NCBI GenBank assembly: GCA_032718475.1
Contig: JAUCBJ010006359.1
Location: 25,571-89,570 of the forward strand
DNA from: Nemertoderma westbladi
Lineage: Eukaryota > Xenacoelomorpha > Nemertodermatida > Nemertodermatidae
DNA: 64,000 bases
Reading direction: 5' to 3'
The position numbers and the translations under genes are program-made. The notes below the pieces were generated by a model. It saw nothing but the letters and a program-made list of their open reading frames with translations. It did not search any database and was not told where the DNA came from. The stretch's first letter is position 1; each line of letters opens with the position of its first letter. This document shows, piece after piece, positions 54,348-64,000 of this stretch.

Positions 54348-54797
54348 AATTACGTTTTATATTGGTTTTAGGTTAGCATAGTGTAATATTGTATTTGTAA
54401 CCAAGTAACATAAAAGGACGACCTTGGAAATAAGCAGCAAAGCTTTAGGGGTAAACCTATATGCTACAGTATGTTGGACAATACCTATATGCATTATTTG
54501 GTGCATCTGTTATTGATTTTTACATGTATAAATAAATCTATCCATTTGTCTTATTCATTTGTTTTATATGGGACGCCAATTTAGATGTAAAATGTTTACA
54601 ATGTGCCAACTATAAATATGTGAACAATTTGCCAATTTCGTGAATAAAAGACTACATAACGCCGGTATGTATGTAAAATAGTTCTATTTCGCCAAAAGTG
54701 ACGATAGCCAATATGATCTTATTGTGTGGTTCTGCTTAGGTTCTGGATACGACATGGTTCATTGTGTGTCTTTGAGGAATGATTCTGTTTTGCGTTA
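54348..54797. other. Unique flank of the BEL/Pao element, no gene seen
   Basis: AT-rich unique sequence immediately right of the LTR, starting AATTACGTTTTATATTGG. It is not the satellite that flanks the other LTR. No open frame of note. Confidence 0.45.
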
Positions 54798-55078
54798 TAA
54801 AGTAAAGTAAAGTAAAAAAAGTAAATTTCTTCGGCCGCTTGGCCAGGGATTACGCACAAAGTCTGATTTCCAGTGCGGTCCCCCCAGAACTTAACTCCCC
54901 AGAGGAAACTCTAGTACTCGTTTAGCTACCACTTAAGGATGCAAGGCATAGATGAGCCCTGGCTGGTCCCTTTAAAGCATTCGTGCCGAAACAAAAACTG
55001 CTCTGGCCCATGTAAGGATCGAAACCACGACCTACAGGAGATGTGAATTCAATGCAACTACTACACCAAGGTGGAACC
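54798..55078 (-). mobile_element. tRNA-derived SINE with TTTAC tail
   Basis: Read on the minus strand, the head has an A-box-like TGGTGTAGTAG (55058-55068) and a B box GGTTTCGATCC (55016-55026). A body of about 200 bp follows and ends in a TTTAC-type microsatellite tail (54798-54825 on the plus strand: TAAAGTAAAGTAAAGTAAAA). Head, body and simple-repeat tail in this order are the hallmark of a SINE. The parent tRNA was not identified. Confidence 0.6.
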
Positions 55079-56864
55079 TAATGTGGTTGAGTATTTTAGT
55101 CAGCACAGACTCGTCTTCATTACAACTATCATTGCACTCGTTTAATAAGTCTGCGTTCACCAAAATAAATGGGCTGGTCCAGACCGACCCCAATAAGCTA
55201 AACTTGGTGAATGCAATCACTGATCAGCCGACGGCAGCCATCTGATCGGTAGGTTTCTCCTCACGATTGAAGGCATTCTCAAGAGGCAGGCCAAGAGATG
55301 ACATTAAGAGTGGAGCCGCAAAGGGGATGGAACGGCTGATGAAACGAACATATGTGTGAACAGTAAACATCCACTGGGAAGCAGCACCGAAAACTTGCGC
55401 CAATTACGTTTCAGCATTCAAGTATTGGTATGGCTGTATGGTATGACGGACTGTTGAATGTCTAGGTACGCCCTACAAGTAATAATGACAAGGTTTTAAT
55501 GTGGTTCATGTTAAGGTTAGGATAAAGGTTCGTGTTATGCGGTCAGACAATTTTAATGATGGGGGTTTTTTCAATTTTAATGACCGGTTTTTTTAATTTA
55601 AATGATAGGGGTTTATTTATGACATATATATATGAGATTACACCTGACTTCCCCTACATGTAGCGGACTATAACTATTTTACCTTCCCTTGTTTGAATGT
55701 CATGTTTAAATCAAAATCGGTAATTCCCCCCCAGCCCCCCCCCCCCCCCCCCCCCCCGACAAGAAACAACCAGATAATAGTTTCAAAACATAAACACAAC
55801 AAAATGTAATATCATGTCTAATAGCACAACAAATATTCATATTATGGCGTTAAGATGACATGTCTACCAAACGCCATTATATCCCGCAGAACGCCCTCAT
55901 CTTATATAAACAGGTCGCAAAAGCGCCAATAAACATATTTCGACATGGCGTATTTGTTAAGCGCATCTATACACATCTAGCACATCTATATATATATACT
56001 AGAAGGAGTTCTAGTAAGCAAGCTCGCTCAACATTATAGGTTTTATGACTTGAGGTTAGGGTTACATGACAGTTTTAATTATGGTTTGGGCCTGACCAAC
56101 TAACCCTAACAAAAAAATAAAACAAATAACTCCAAGTTAAAGTGCTGGCTAGGCATACTGCAGTACTGCAGTATTACTATACTTAAGTCTATGGGGAGGG
56201 GGGGGGGGGCATTTCGCGGGGGTGGGGGGCATATTCGCCTAGGACACGTACAGTATTTCCATTTAATTGGTTTCCATAATAAGACATTATAATTAATCAA
56301 ATATAAGTCACAAATCACAACAATTCAATTATAATAATATTATAGGCCTACAATACGTTTCAACAGAACAGATAAAAATATAATGCCAACAAAAACAATC
56401 GAATACAAAGGTATTATAGAATTTATAATATTTTATTTATGGCTTGAAGAGGCTATGTAAATATACCATCAAGCACTGTGACTTTGATGTTAGAATGACC
56501 TAAGGATACCAACTGGATATATAGCTAGTTATTTAATTAATATCAATATAAAATTGAGTATGGACATTTTTTTGAACAATTTTCCGGGTCTAATTAGTTG
56601 TTTGTTGGGGCTCTTATGGGTATTATACCAATTTGGGTCTTACAGACTAATTTCAATAAAATTATCTATCAGAACCGTATATCTATGGCAAAAAAACCTT
56701 TATAAAAAAGTTATTTATTTTTGATAAACCGCATTCAGTAATTATATTCTACAAAGTAACCAACATCGCATACTGGACTGCAAACTGTTACAACATATTA
56801 TATTCGTACATAACAGCAAAAGAACCATTTAGACAAATAAAACAATAACCTATTAAATCGCAAT
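55079..56864. other. Non-coding DNA with homopolymer runs
   Basis: No gene recognised. It contains a long C run near 55736-55757, a G-rich segment near 56189-56230 and short repeats of TTTTAATGA with G/T runs near 55550-55610. The 55032-55220 minus frame overlaps the SINE and is not supported. Confidence 0.45.
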
Positions 56865-57142
56865 TTATTCTGAGTCATAATAATGCTCGGCCTCGTTTTT
56901 TAGGTCGAGGACCATTTTCCCGACCGCGAGCATGAACTTCCTTCGCTCTGCCCTGCCCAACCTTGCCTTGTCATCGGCCCAACCTAAGAATTCCTTTTTT
57001 ATCAGGGTATTGTTGTCGCTCTCTGTAACAGAAGCATCTGACGGTGGTTTACTGTACCAGGGGAACGACAAAGTGCTTTCCTGTCTCTTTATTGTAACTG
57101 TCCTACTTTTCTTTATCTCGACCTTCAAGATTCCCTGTATTT
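56865..57142 (-). CDS. Last exon of an unidentified minus-strand gene
   Basis: An acceptor TTATTTATTTGATAG precedes an open frame of about 92 codons that ends at TAA, with an AATAAA overlapping the stop (CAGAATAAATTG). The peptide starts IQGILKVEIKKSRTVTIKRQ, has a polar Ser/Asp linker and a charged helical end (RLGRAERRKFMLAVGKMVLD). Its phase joins correctly to the exon 57671-57909 (C/AA gives Gln). Function unknown. It is the 3' end of a short gene or of a transposon-derived transcript within what may be WDR59's 5' intronic DNA. Confidence 0.5.
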
Positions 57143-57670
57143 CTATCAAATAAATAACAGATTTTTGTTTGTGGTGCGAAATCAAGCAAATGGCCATCGA
57201 ATAGTTATCATTCCGAAATTGAGTGTGTTTGTGTGTTTTGTGATTTTATTTCTGTAGTTTTTAATTATTAATTCACTATAGTAAATCGTAGTTACCTACA
57301 TATGAACGCCAGGCAAAATGCACAACTTATTAAAAAAAAATATATATATATAATTTAAAAAAAAGAGGAGCATAAATCCAGCCCTTTATAGCAATGTGAG
57401 ATGCAACAACTTCGCGTACAAATTTTAAAAATGATTGAAAAACTAAATAAAACAAATTTCTATATCATACGGCCTTTTCGTGTATTAGCACACGTCTTCT
57501 GTGATAATTAATAACAAGTACTACTAGTTATTACTATAGTACTACTAGTACTGTATTGACATGGAGAAGTACCTGACACACTTGACACTGTAATCACACT
57601 TGCTGGAGGACGTTTAATTTACATTAGAGATATTATAGTAGTTAGTGCACATTATTTGTTAAGAACTTAC
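57143..57670 (-). other. Intron between two phase-compatible exons
   Basis: AT-rich sequence with a donor GTAAGT at its sense start and a TTTGATAG acceptor at its end. Nothing else recognised. Confidence 0.45.
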
Positions 57671-57909
57671 GTTTATATGTTGAATCATCAATCACCTCCA
57701 ACTGTTTTACTTCGTGAAAACTACTGACTTTCATGTTATCAAGTACAACATAATCTCCCTCGTTGAAGATAAACTTATCGATTCTTGCATTAAACATCGA
57801 AACGGTAACGTATCCGGACTTCTCAGATACCTTCACACACCATAACTTATACACTTTTTTTCCACTGGTCCCCCCACGTCGGTAATTGATATTACTCGTA
57901 CACTGCAAT
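57671..57909 (-). CDS. Internal exon with an OB-fold-like segment
   Basis: Bounded by TTGTTGTTGCAG and AAAC/GTAAGT, both strong consensus matches. The frame holds KVYKLWCVKVSEKSGYVTVS, then FNARIDKFIFNEGDYVVLDN and MKVSSFHEVKQLEV. The alternation of beta-strand-like segments with a central F-x-x-G-D-Y-V-V-L resembles the OB folds of RPA-like single-strand DNA-binding proteins. I infer this from pattern only. Its start phase (one base left over) matches a donor at 58298-58299, and its end phase matches the exon at 56865-57142. RPA-like proteins are carried by some Helitrons, and a Helitron helicase lies just upstream on the same strand. Confidence 0.5.
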
Positions 57910-58019
57910 CTGCAACAACAAAAAATCATATGACTGCTAATTTAAATGTATCAGAGTCCAAAAAAGTGTTTTAAAACAATAAATTATATATATATATAAA
58001 TGTTCAAGTATATGATTAT

Positions 58020-58230
58020 AATAAATGAGTAAATTTTCAAGCAAGCCAGAAGTCTCCTCTTGCGATAGCTGCTACTCGAAGGTAGGAGTGGGTGCTACTC
58101 CTATCCCAAGTTTTGCTCCAAATAATTCTACTGGTCGTTATTTTATCGACTGTTGTGAATAAAAGGCTGAGTGGAACCTGGTGGGGCTCGAACCTACAAC
58201 CAATAGATTGTAAGCTAATTTAATTGTAAG
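58020..58230 (-). mobile_element. tRNA-related SINE relic
   Basis: On the minus strand GTAGGTTCGAGCCCC (58183-58197) is a near-perfect B box. An A-box-like TAGCTTACAAT lies upstream in sense (higher coordinates) and is poor. The body to about 58020 lacks open frames. This is a weak call for the full limits, a better one for the B box. Confidence 0.4.
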
Positions 58231-58299
58231 CTAGTTAATAGATAATCAATTGAGACAATTTAACTAATCAGTATTAAATCGTTATAAAATATTCTCACC

Positions 58300-59017
58300 T
58301 GATGAACCTGCGGATTGAGCCAGAAACGTAATCTCCAATAGGAAAAACCAGATTGGAAGCAATCGGATCCAGTCTGGCACCTCAACAACATCAAGATCAC
58401 CATCACCCAACTGGTCAAGGAAACGGTTGAAGCTTAATTTAATATACAGTCCTACCGCTAGAGAAAAAAAACGGTTGAATTCGACCGCTAGAGAAAAAAA
58501 ACGGTTGAATTCGTTAAGCTCGGAATTAACACCAACTCTCATTTTCCTGGTGAGAGATAACTCATTGAATTGACTCCAAAGGGTTGATCAATGCAAAGAG
58601 GCATCAACATCTGAACACCTTGATCCATGTGGAATGATAAGTAAAAGTTGGTGGAAATCACGAGAAAGAATTAACACTTTCCCATCAAATGGAGCTTCAG
58701 TGCGCTGCTAAGTCTTTTTTCATTCTAAGTGATGTCTGTGCATCATTGGTGCCCCATCCCATACAGCAATCACCTTCAAAGTTGCATCGTTCGCAGTCAT
58801 GCTGAATGTTTCATTATCGGAATGTTGCAGTGGAACATGAAACCTTGAATGGAATGTGCGACCCAGAGTGAGTAGAGCTGATGCAATTCCGCTGGAGGCT
58901 GTGGCAAGAGCTATTTGTTTCTCACCAAACAGAGTGCGAGCCGCAGCTAATATAGTGTTCAATAGGAAAGTCTTACCGCAGCCACACAGGCATTCAGGAA
59001 AACGAGCAAAGAATTTC
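58300..59017 (-). pseudogene. Broken Helitron helicase domain
   Basis: Helitrons transpose by rolling circle using a Rep-helicase protein of the Pif1 type. On the minus strand, conserved helicase segments appear in order: GCGKTFLLNTILAAARTLF (Walker A, first Gly of the loop lost), ASSGIASALLTLGRTFHSRF, VWDGAPMMHRHHLE (Walker B, WDEAP changed to WDGAP), GKVLILSRDFHQLLLIIPHG, LWSQFNELSLTRKMRV and FNRFLDQLGDGDLDVV. Stops follow HHLE and DASLH, frames change, and FNRFFSLAV is duplicated in tandem near 58450-58510. Later helicase motifs are missing. The fragment begins at an acceptor-like TTTGTTTAG and ends near a donor-like CAG/GTGAGA. It is inactive as a helicase. Confidence 0.8.
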
Positions 59018-59169
59018 CTAAACAAAACAAAAATTATTTTAGTACCATTCTACATATTTTATATTTAATTTAATTACCTTAAGAGTAGGGATGTGCCGGA
59101 TTGACCATTTTCAAATGCGAAATTTGGCAAACATCGAGATTTTTGCGAAGATTGTGAAAATCACGAAAT

Positions 59170-60066
59170 TTCGCAAATGTCACGATCTTTTGTGTTTACC
59201 AATACTATTGCTGGAGCTTGGCAACGTCGCGATCTTCGCGATATTTTGTGTTTACCAATACTATAATAGGTGTAGCTTGGCAAACATCGCGCGAAATTTC
59301 GTGTTTACCAATAATATAGGTGGAGCTTGGCAAACGTCCCACGAAATTTTGTGTTTACCAATACTATAGGTGGAGCTTGGCAAAGGTCGCGCGAAATTTT
59401 GTGTTTACCAATACTATAGGTGGAGCTTGGCAAAGGTCGCGCGAAATTTTGTGTTTACCAATACTATAGGTGGAGCTTGGCAAAGGTCGCGCAAAATTTT
59501 GTGTTTACGAATACTATAAGTGGAGCTTGGCAAACGTCCCACGAAATTTTGTGTTTACCAATACTACAGGTGGAGCTTGGCAAACGTCCCACGAAATTTT
59601 GTGTTTACCAATACTATAAGTGGAGCTTGGCAAACGTCCCACGAAATTTTGTGTTTACCAATACTACAGGTGGAGCTTGGCAAACATCGTGCGAAATTTT
59701 GTGTTTACCAATACTATAGGTGGAGCTTGGCAAACGTCGTGCGAAATTTTGTGTTTACCAATACTATTGGTGGAGCTTGGCAAAGGTCGCGCCAAATATT
59801 GTGTTTACCAATACTATAGGTGGAGCTTGGCAAAGGTCGCGCGAAATTTTGTGTTTACCAATACTATAGGTGGAGCTTCGCAAATGTTGCGATCTTCGCG
59901 AAATTTTGTGTTTACCAATACTATAGGTGGAGCTTCGCAAATGTTGCGATCTTCGCGAAATTTTGTGTTTACCAATACTATAGGTGGAGCTTGGCAAACG
60001 TCGCGCGAAATTTTGTGTTTACCAATACTATAGGTGGAGCTTCAGAAACGTCGCGATCTTTGCGAA
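59170..60066. repeat. 50-bp minisatellite
   Basis: About 17 copies of a 50-bp unit (TGGAGCTTGGCAAACGTCGC followed by GCGAAATTTTGTGTTTACCAATACTATAGG in pieces). Some units are lengthened by GATCTTCGC. Variation is concentrated in the central GTCGCGCGAAA / GTCCCACGAAA / CATCGTGCGAAA segment. The open forward frames of about 99-137 codons come from the repeat and are not supported as genes. Confidence 0.93.
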
Positions 60067-60884
60067 TGTTCTAGAATATTTTTAAAAGTAATCAATATCT
60101 TACAATCATTTTTTATAACTGTTCTATAAGAAAATATATTAGTTCTAGAGATTAAAGTATTTTTATATAAATCGCTAATATTATGTTCGAGAATATTTTC
60201 AAAAGGGTAACAAAATCTATACAAAAACAATAAGAAATTTGTTTTAATGTTCTGTAACTAATTGTATTAGTTCTAGAATAAAACTTATTTGTAAATATAA
60301 TATAGCTAACATGTACACTCACAAAATAGCTAGCTTCTAATTTTTATGATACAGCTACTACCACATAATTATCCATTATGGCAATGAATTTGAACATTTC
60401 TTCAGCCATTTTTGCGAAATTTCTCAAACTTTATTAATATTATTAATTAGAGGAATAATATTATAGGTAGAGCTACGCAAACATAGCAAGGTTTCAGGTC
60501 TTAATGACAAAGAGAAAATAAATACAGCAATACCCGCACTGTCCAAAAAATGGCGCACATTACTACTATCGGCTACTAATATTTTAACTAATATTTTCGA
60601 AACTAATATTTTTGCACCATAACCTACCCTGATTTGATATTTGATAATTTGATTTTTTTTTTATTGATTTTATATTTTTAAATGTTAATTAAATATGAAA
60701 CTGAAATGAAATTTAGTGCAAATTGAGAAATAGAACGAAGTAATAATAGCTGTAGTTTTATACTCTCTGAGTTAAATTAGATTTACTGAAGTTTCCAAAT
60801 TGCCTGTCGAATATATAAACAGGTCATTTACGGTGGTAACCTTAATCTTAATTAATAAATTAAGCCAGGTTCTCACATACTCAC
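60067..60884. other. AT-rich DNA, no gene seen
   Basis: Highly AT-rich unique sequence with short TTCTAGAATA and TTCGAGAATA type repeats. No open frame or RNA gene recognised. Confidence 0.45.
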
Positions 60885-61064
60885 ATCTGGAGTTTAGACT
60901 CAAGGTCTAGGAGGAGAAAGATATGGAGTTCATTGTTGGTGGAAAAGGGGAAAGATCGGCGAAAATCATCAATCCATTCATGCTGATTTGCCTCAAATAA
61001 AGAAAGGGCGATGGTCAATTGCACGTTCAAACAGAATTCAAACAGAATCTGGCAAATGTTGTTC
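60885..61064 (-). other. Weak candidate exon
   Basis: The minus-strand frame contains LFEANQHEWIDDFRRSFPFS and ELHIFLLLDLESKLQ and ends at a donor-like CAGAT/GTGAGT. Composition is protein-like and differs from the surrounding AT-rich DNA. The 5' limit is unclear and no family is recognised. It could belong to a transposon or to a gene continuing outside. Confidence 0.3.
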
Positions 61065-61403
61065 GTATAGAACGGCAAAGTTGTGTAGAGTTGGCCTCAG
61101 TCAATACCATTTTCCACTTGCCGTTATATCCTGTAGTAGCCCCAGTTTTGAACCTCACCTTGAACTGTGAGCATGTCCTAATATGTAATACTTAATTTTA
61201 TTTATAGCTCTTGAAAATCCTTCTTATTAGTTGTTACTGGAGGTGTTAAGTGATTAGTGATTCAGCTGTTCACTCTCTGCCCACTGTGTAAAGTGCAATA
61301 GGGACAGGAAATGCTTGATTATATTAATTATATTTCATTGGTGTTTTACTGTGTTCTTGGTCTATCATTATTATTAATTTACAACATTATTACCTTCTTA
61401 TCA

Positions 61404-61448
61404 ATAAACAGATTATCGCCTGTCCGAGATGGGCGATAATCTGTTTAT
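61404..61448. repeat. Perfect 17-bp-arm inverted repeat
   Basis: ATAAACAGATTATCGCC (61404-61420) and its exact reverse complement GGCGATAATCTGTTTAT (61432-61448) enclose an 11-base loop. It could form a strong hairpin in either strand. No CTRR terminus follows at Helitron-like spacing and no T run follows, so no specific role is assigned. Confidence 0.8.
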
Positions 61449-62391
61449 CATGTACAGTATATTCAAGCTTATTGCGCTGATAAATTTTGTGAGCTACTTT
61501 TGTATCTTTCACGTTTTGGATAACGCAGACCTCACTGAAACAAACACACACTTGCAATCCCCCCCCCCCCTCCCTCCCTCCCCAGTTGTCCGAACATTAC
61601 TAGTCATTATAATTGATGGGAATTGTTGCTCTTTTCGTGTTTTGACTGTCTTTGATGTTTAGCAAATGTTGATGTCTGTCACCGGAAGCATCTGCAAATC
61701 TCTTTCTATTATTGGGGTTGCTGAAACTCATCTTATGACGAATTTAGGCACTGCAGTAATAACTGTATATATAAACATAACATAAACATATAGGTGTACC
61801 CGGAAAAAAATGTTACCAAGCCAAATTTGGTATAATTAGAAGCGCAAATTTATGCTCTTTAAGAATATCGAAAGTCCTCCGCACCATACCTTGGGCAACT
61901 TTTTTTATAGCCATTTTCGTGAACCCTATCCATAAGTAAAATCAATTCAAATTTACTTGATCTTCACTTGGAATATTTCATCGTTGCTAAGAGACAATGT
62001 AATATTTCATATTCTTATCTGTTAATTACATACATAATTGTATACATAATATAGACTGAAATTTACAGGTGTTAGCTAGTAGTTTACCCCACTCACGCCT
62101 GGTTGCTGGCGTTATATTGGTTCCAAGGCAAGCAAAGCTTGAATTTGACCTATTATTTTTATTATTACGCTCTCCAAACTTAGTAATGAGTTAGATCTGG
62201 GGTCTAGTTATGCATGGCTTGACTCATCAACTGAACATACTGTAAGGGACATGCCTATCAAAAGACTCGACTGGCTTGTATGCACACTAGTTGGACACTG
62301 AAAATATAATGGGGTATGGTAAATTCCATATAGACATCATCTCAACATTTCACAATAAAAAATTTCGTTCTTTATTCGTCACTTTCGGGCA
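61449..62391. other. Unique AT-rich DNA, no gene seen
   Basis: It contains a C/CT-rich tract near 61559-61582. The 77-codon forward frame at 61429-61662 has no recognisable motif. Nothing else supported. Confidence 0.45.
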
Positions 62392-62960
62392 CCGGTAGGA
62401 CACTTAGCTATTATGGTATCTAGCTAATTTTTCAAAAAATTCAATATTAATTTTTTTAAATGCAAAAATTTCATGATTAAATTATTCCTCGACATCGATG
62501 CAACAAATAATCAAAATATTATATTCTGGAACACTGTTGTGGTAGCTAGTAAAAATTTGTCAAAACCTAATAGGCAATTATTTTAGTAAGTTTAAATTTT
62601 AATAAGTTAGTACTGGTAGTAAGTAAGTTTTGTAAGTTTTCTAATGCAAATTTTATACTTGGAAATACATTATAAAGTGATTCTATCATGTTTTCTTTCT
62701 GTTTTAGAAAATGTTCTACAAATTTAGTAGATATGTTTTTTTTATGGTAGCTAGTATTTTTTTACTCGCTAGTATTTATTGAAATTATAAAAAAAATGTC
62801 AAAAAATTGATATTTCAGGTTTAAACTACAACAGGATAACCAAATGTTTACAGTTTATAAAAATTTTTTTAATTACAAAAAATACTAGCTAGTAAAAAAT
62901 AACACTACAGGAGCTACCATAAAAAACATATCTACGAATTTTATAGACCATTCAACAAAA
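62392..62960. repeat. AT-rich foldback repeat cluster
   Basis: TAGTAGATATGTTTTTTTTA with ATGGTAGCTAGTA near 62725-62780 is inverted at about 62879-62942 (TACCATAAAAAACATATCTA preceded by ATACTAGCTAGTAAAAAA). Arms are about 55 bp with a few gaps. Further single copies of GGTAGCTAGTA or GGTATCTAGCTA lie near 62414 and 62538. It resembles a non-autonomous foldback or MITE. Exact ends are not defined. Confidence 0.55.
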
Positions 62961-63265
62961 CCAAAAAAACGTTAAAAAACACGATTAAAGGAATGGTGAA
63001 AAAATGGCAGGGGGTGTCGACAGGAAAAAGTATGGACCCTTTTTGCTTTACTAGCGCCCATGGATCTCTTTTTGAGGAAAATTCTCATATGAATTAACTA
63101 CATAAAATCTGTAGTGATGAAATATGAAATCTTGGATGCAGTCCACACCAATGTCAAAAAATAAACAATAAAAATAATTTATAATTTGAAATCTAATGGT
63201 CCATGAATGTATATTTTTCTTTTGATATACCAGTACAGTAGCAATATTTTATATTAATATTACAA

Positions 63266-64000
63266 ATGAACATGGAAGAAGTAAGTAAGAAAACAAAATT
63301 TAATGGAAATAATATGTGTGTTATTTGTGGCAACAAATTCCAGTCTGTGGCTGATCAAGTAACTGTTACTCGTGGACTGCCTAATCTCATAACTTATAGT
63401 GAGCTGCATGGTATAGAGGATCTTCACAGACATCTTGTTCAACAGTCTACTACTGTACCTCCTGGCGTCGTTCTTGTTCACAAAGAATGCCGTCGCCAAT
63501 TTGTTGATTCAAAACGTTTAAAACCTACAGATGAACATGAACAACAAGCATCATCATTCACCAAGAGGCAGAAACTTCGTTCCACATGCTGCGAATTTCA
63601 GTGGAAGATGCACTGCTTTTTCTGTGGATGTAAAGTGCTATTTGATAAGAAGCATCCAAATAGAGACAAAGATTCTAGAATTGTCAGAACGATTCCTTTT
63701 CATGACGAAATGCTCCAGAAATGTATTCAGCGTGGGGGAGATGCATGGTCAATAGAAGTACAGGGCCGTCTGGAAAGCTGTATAGACCTTGTTGCAGTTG
63801 ATGCCATTTACCATAAATCATGCCACACTCGCTTTTGTTCGAGTAGAAATTTAAGTCCTTTAAGAGGGAAACTTCTCCCACCCAGTCTTGGTCGCGGTCG
63901 TCCAGAGAACCATTCAATATTGCAAGTCTTCAATGAATTGTGCGAATGGCTGGAGGATGAAGCTGAGTTATACACTCTTGGGGAGCTTCATGATCAAATG
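63266..64000 (+). CDS. 5' part of an unidentified Cys/His-rich gene, cut by the window end
   Basis: Open for 245 codons from ATG 63266 to the right edge without a stop. Two similar metal-binding-like modules are visible. The first has CVIC at residues 18-21 with HKEC at 72-75. The second has CFFC at 117-120 with HKSC at 183-186. Each pairs CX2C with HX2C about 50-60 residues later. Other segments include FQWKMHCFFCG, DLVAVDAIYHKSCHTRF, a GRGRP-like turn (LGRGRPEN) and CEWLEDEAELYTLGELHDQM. I do not recognise a named family. The style (zinc modules followed by a Trp-Leu-Glu-acidic segment) is seen in multicopy, transposon-associated proteins of invertebrates, which is an inference. It is single-exon as far as visible, which also fits a transposon gene. 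Confidence 0.65.
   Translation, partial: MNMEEVSKKTKFNGNNMCVICGNKFQSVADQVTVTRGLPNLITYSELHGIEDLHRHLVQQSTTVPPGVVLVHKECRRQFVDSKRLKPTDEHEQQASSFTKRQKLRSTCCEFQWKMHCFFCGCKVLFDKKHPNRDKDSRIVRTIPFHDEMLQKCIQRGGDAWSIEVQGRLESCIDLVAVDAIYHKSCHTRFCSSRNLSPLRGKLLPPSLGRGRPENHSILQVFNELCEWLEDEAELYTLGELHDQM

Noticed and set aside
61404-61448. Helitron 3'-terminal hairpin
   Set aside because: No CTRR at the expected 10-12 bases beyond either arm.

Overview
This is animal genomic DNA, probably from an invertebrate. Three things point that way: a BEL/Pao LTR retrotransposon (a metazoan-restricted superfamily), exons with GT/AG introns that match the GATOR2 subunit WDR59, and Helitron, P-like, LINE and tRNA-SINE relics. 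A marine lophotrochozoan would fit, but nothing here proves a phylum. There are no bacterial features.

Layout. 1-1666: two minisatellites (28-bp then 22-bp monomers). 1667-6206: mostly unique intronic DNA with one minus-strand exon (2783-2951), broken LINE pieces and a MITE that holds a tRNA-like core. 6207-20641: a 14.4-kb, 37-bp satellite in which most monomers carry a G-quadruplex motif. 20690-26805: a 21-bp satellite bounded by diverged inverted flanks. 26913-29160: a decayed P-like DNA transposon with about 420-bp inverted arms. 29550-29798: a clear WDR59 exon on the minus strand. 30466-30712: a second copy of a MITE also found at 28431-28700. 30938-38925: an array of related 23-bp and 28-bp monomers. 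38926-54347: a 15.4-kb, nearly intact BEL/Pao retrotransposon on the minus strand. 54348-64000: SINEs, a broken Helitron helicase, a short spliced-looking gene tail with an OB-like segment, a 50-bp minisatellite, and the 5' part of an unidentified Cys/His-rich gene that runs off the right edge.

How it fits together. The two WDR59 exons (29550-29798, then 2783-2951) are phase-compatible and place the two largest satellites inside one 26.6-kb intron. Tandem repeats make up nearly half the window. Because their monomers lack stop codons, they produce very long open frames (over 4,600 codons on the minus strand at 6-20 kb). I treat these as non-coding.

The BEL/Pao element is the most interesting object. 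Its two 878-bp LTRs differ at one base that I could find. Its 2,878-codon Gag-Pol is uninterrupted and unusually long. A second reading frame in the env position encodes a triple zinc-knuckle basic protein instead of an envelope. A 15-bp motif recurs at least eight times through the internal region, in coding, non-coding and inverted contexts. The leader carries three similar hairpins, and each LTR holds a sense-strand tRNA-like A box/B box pair followed by a T run.
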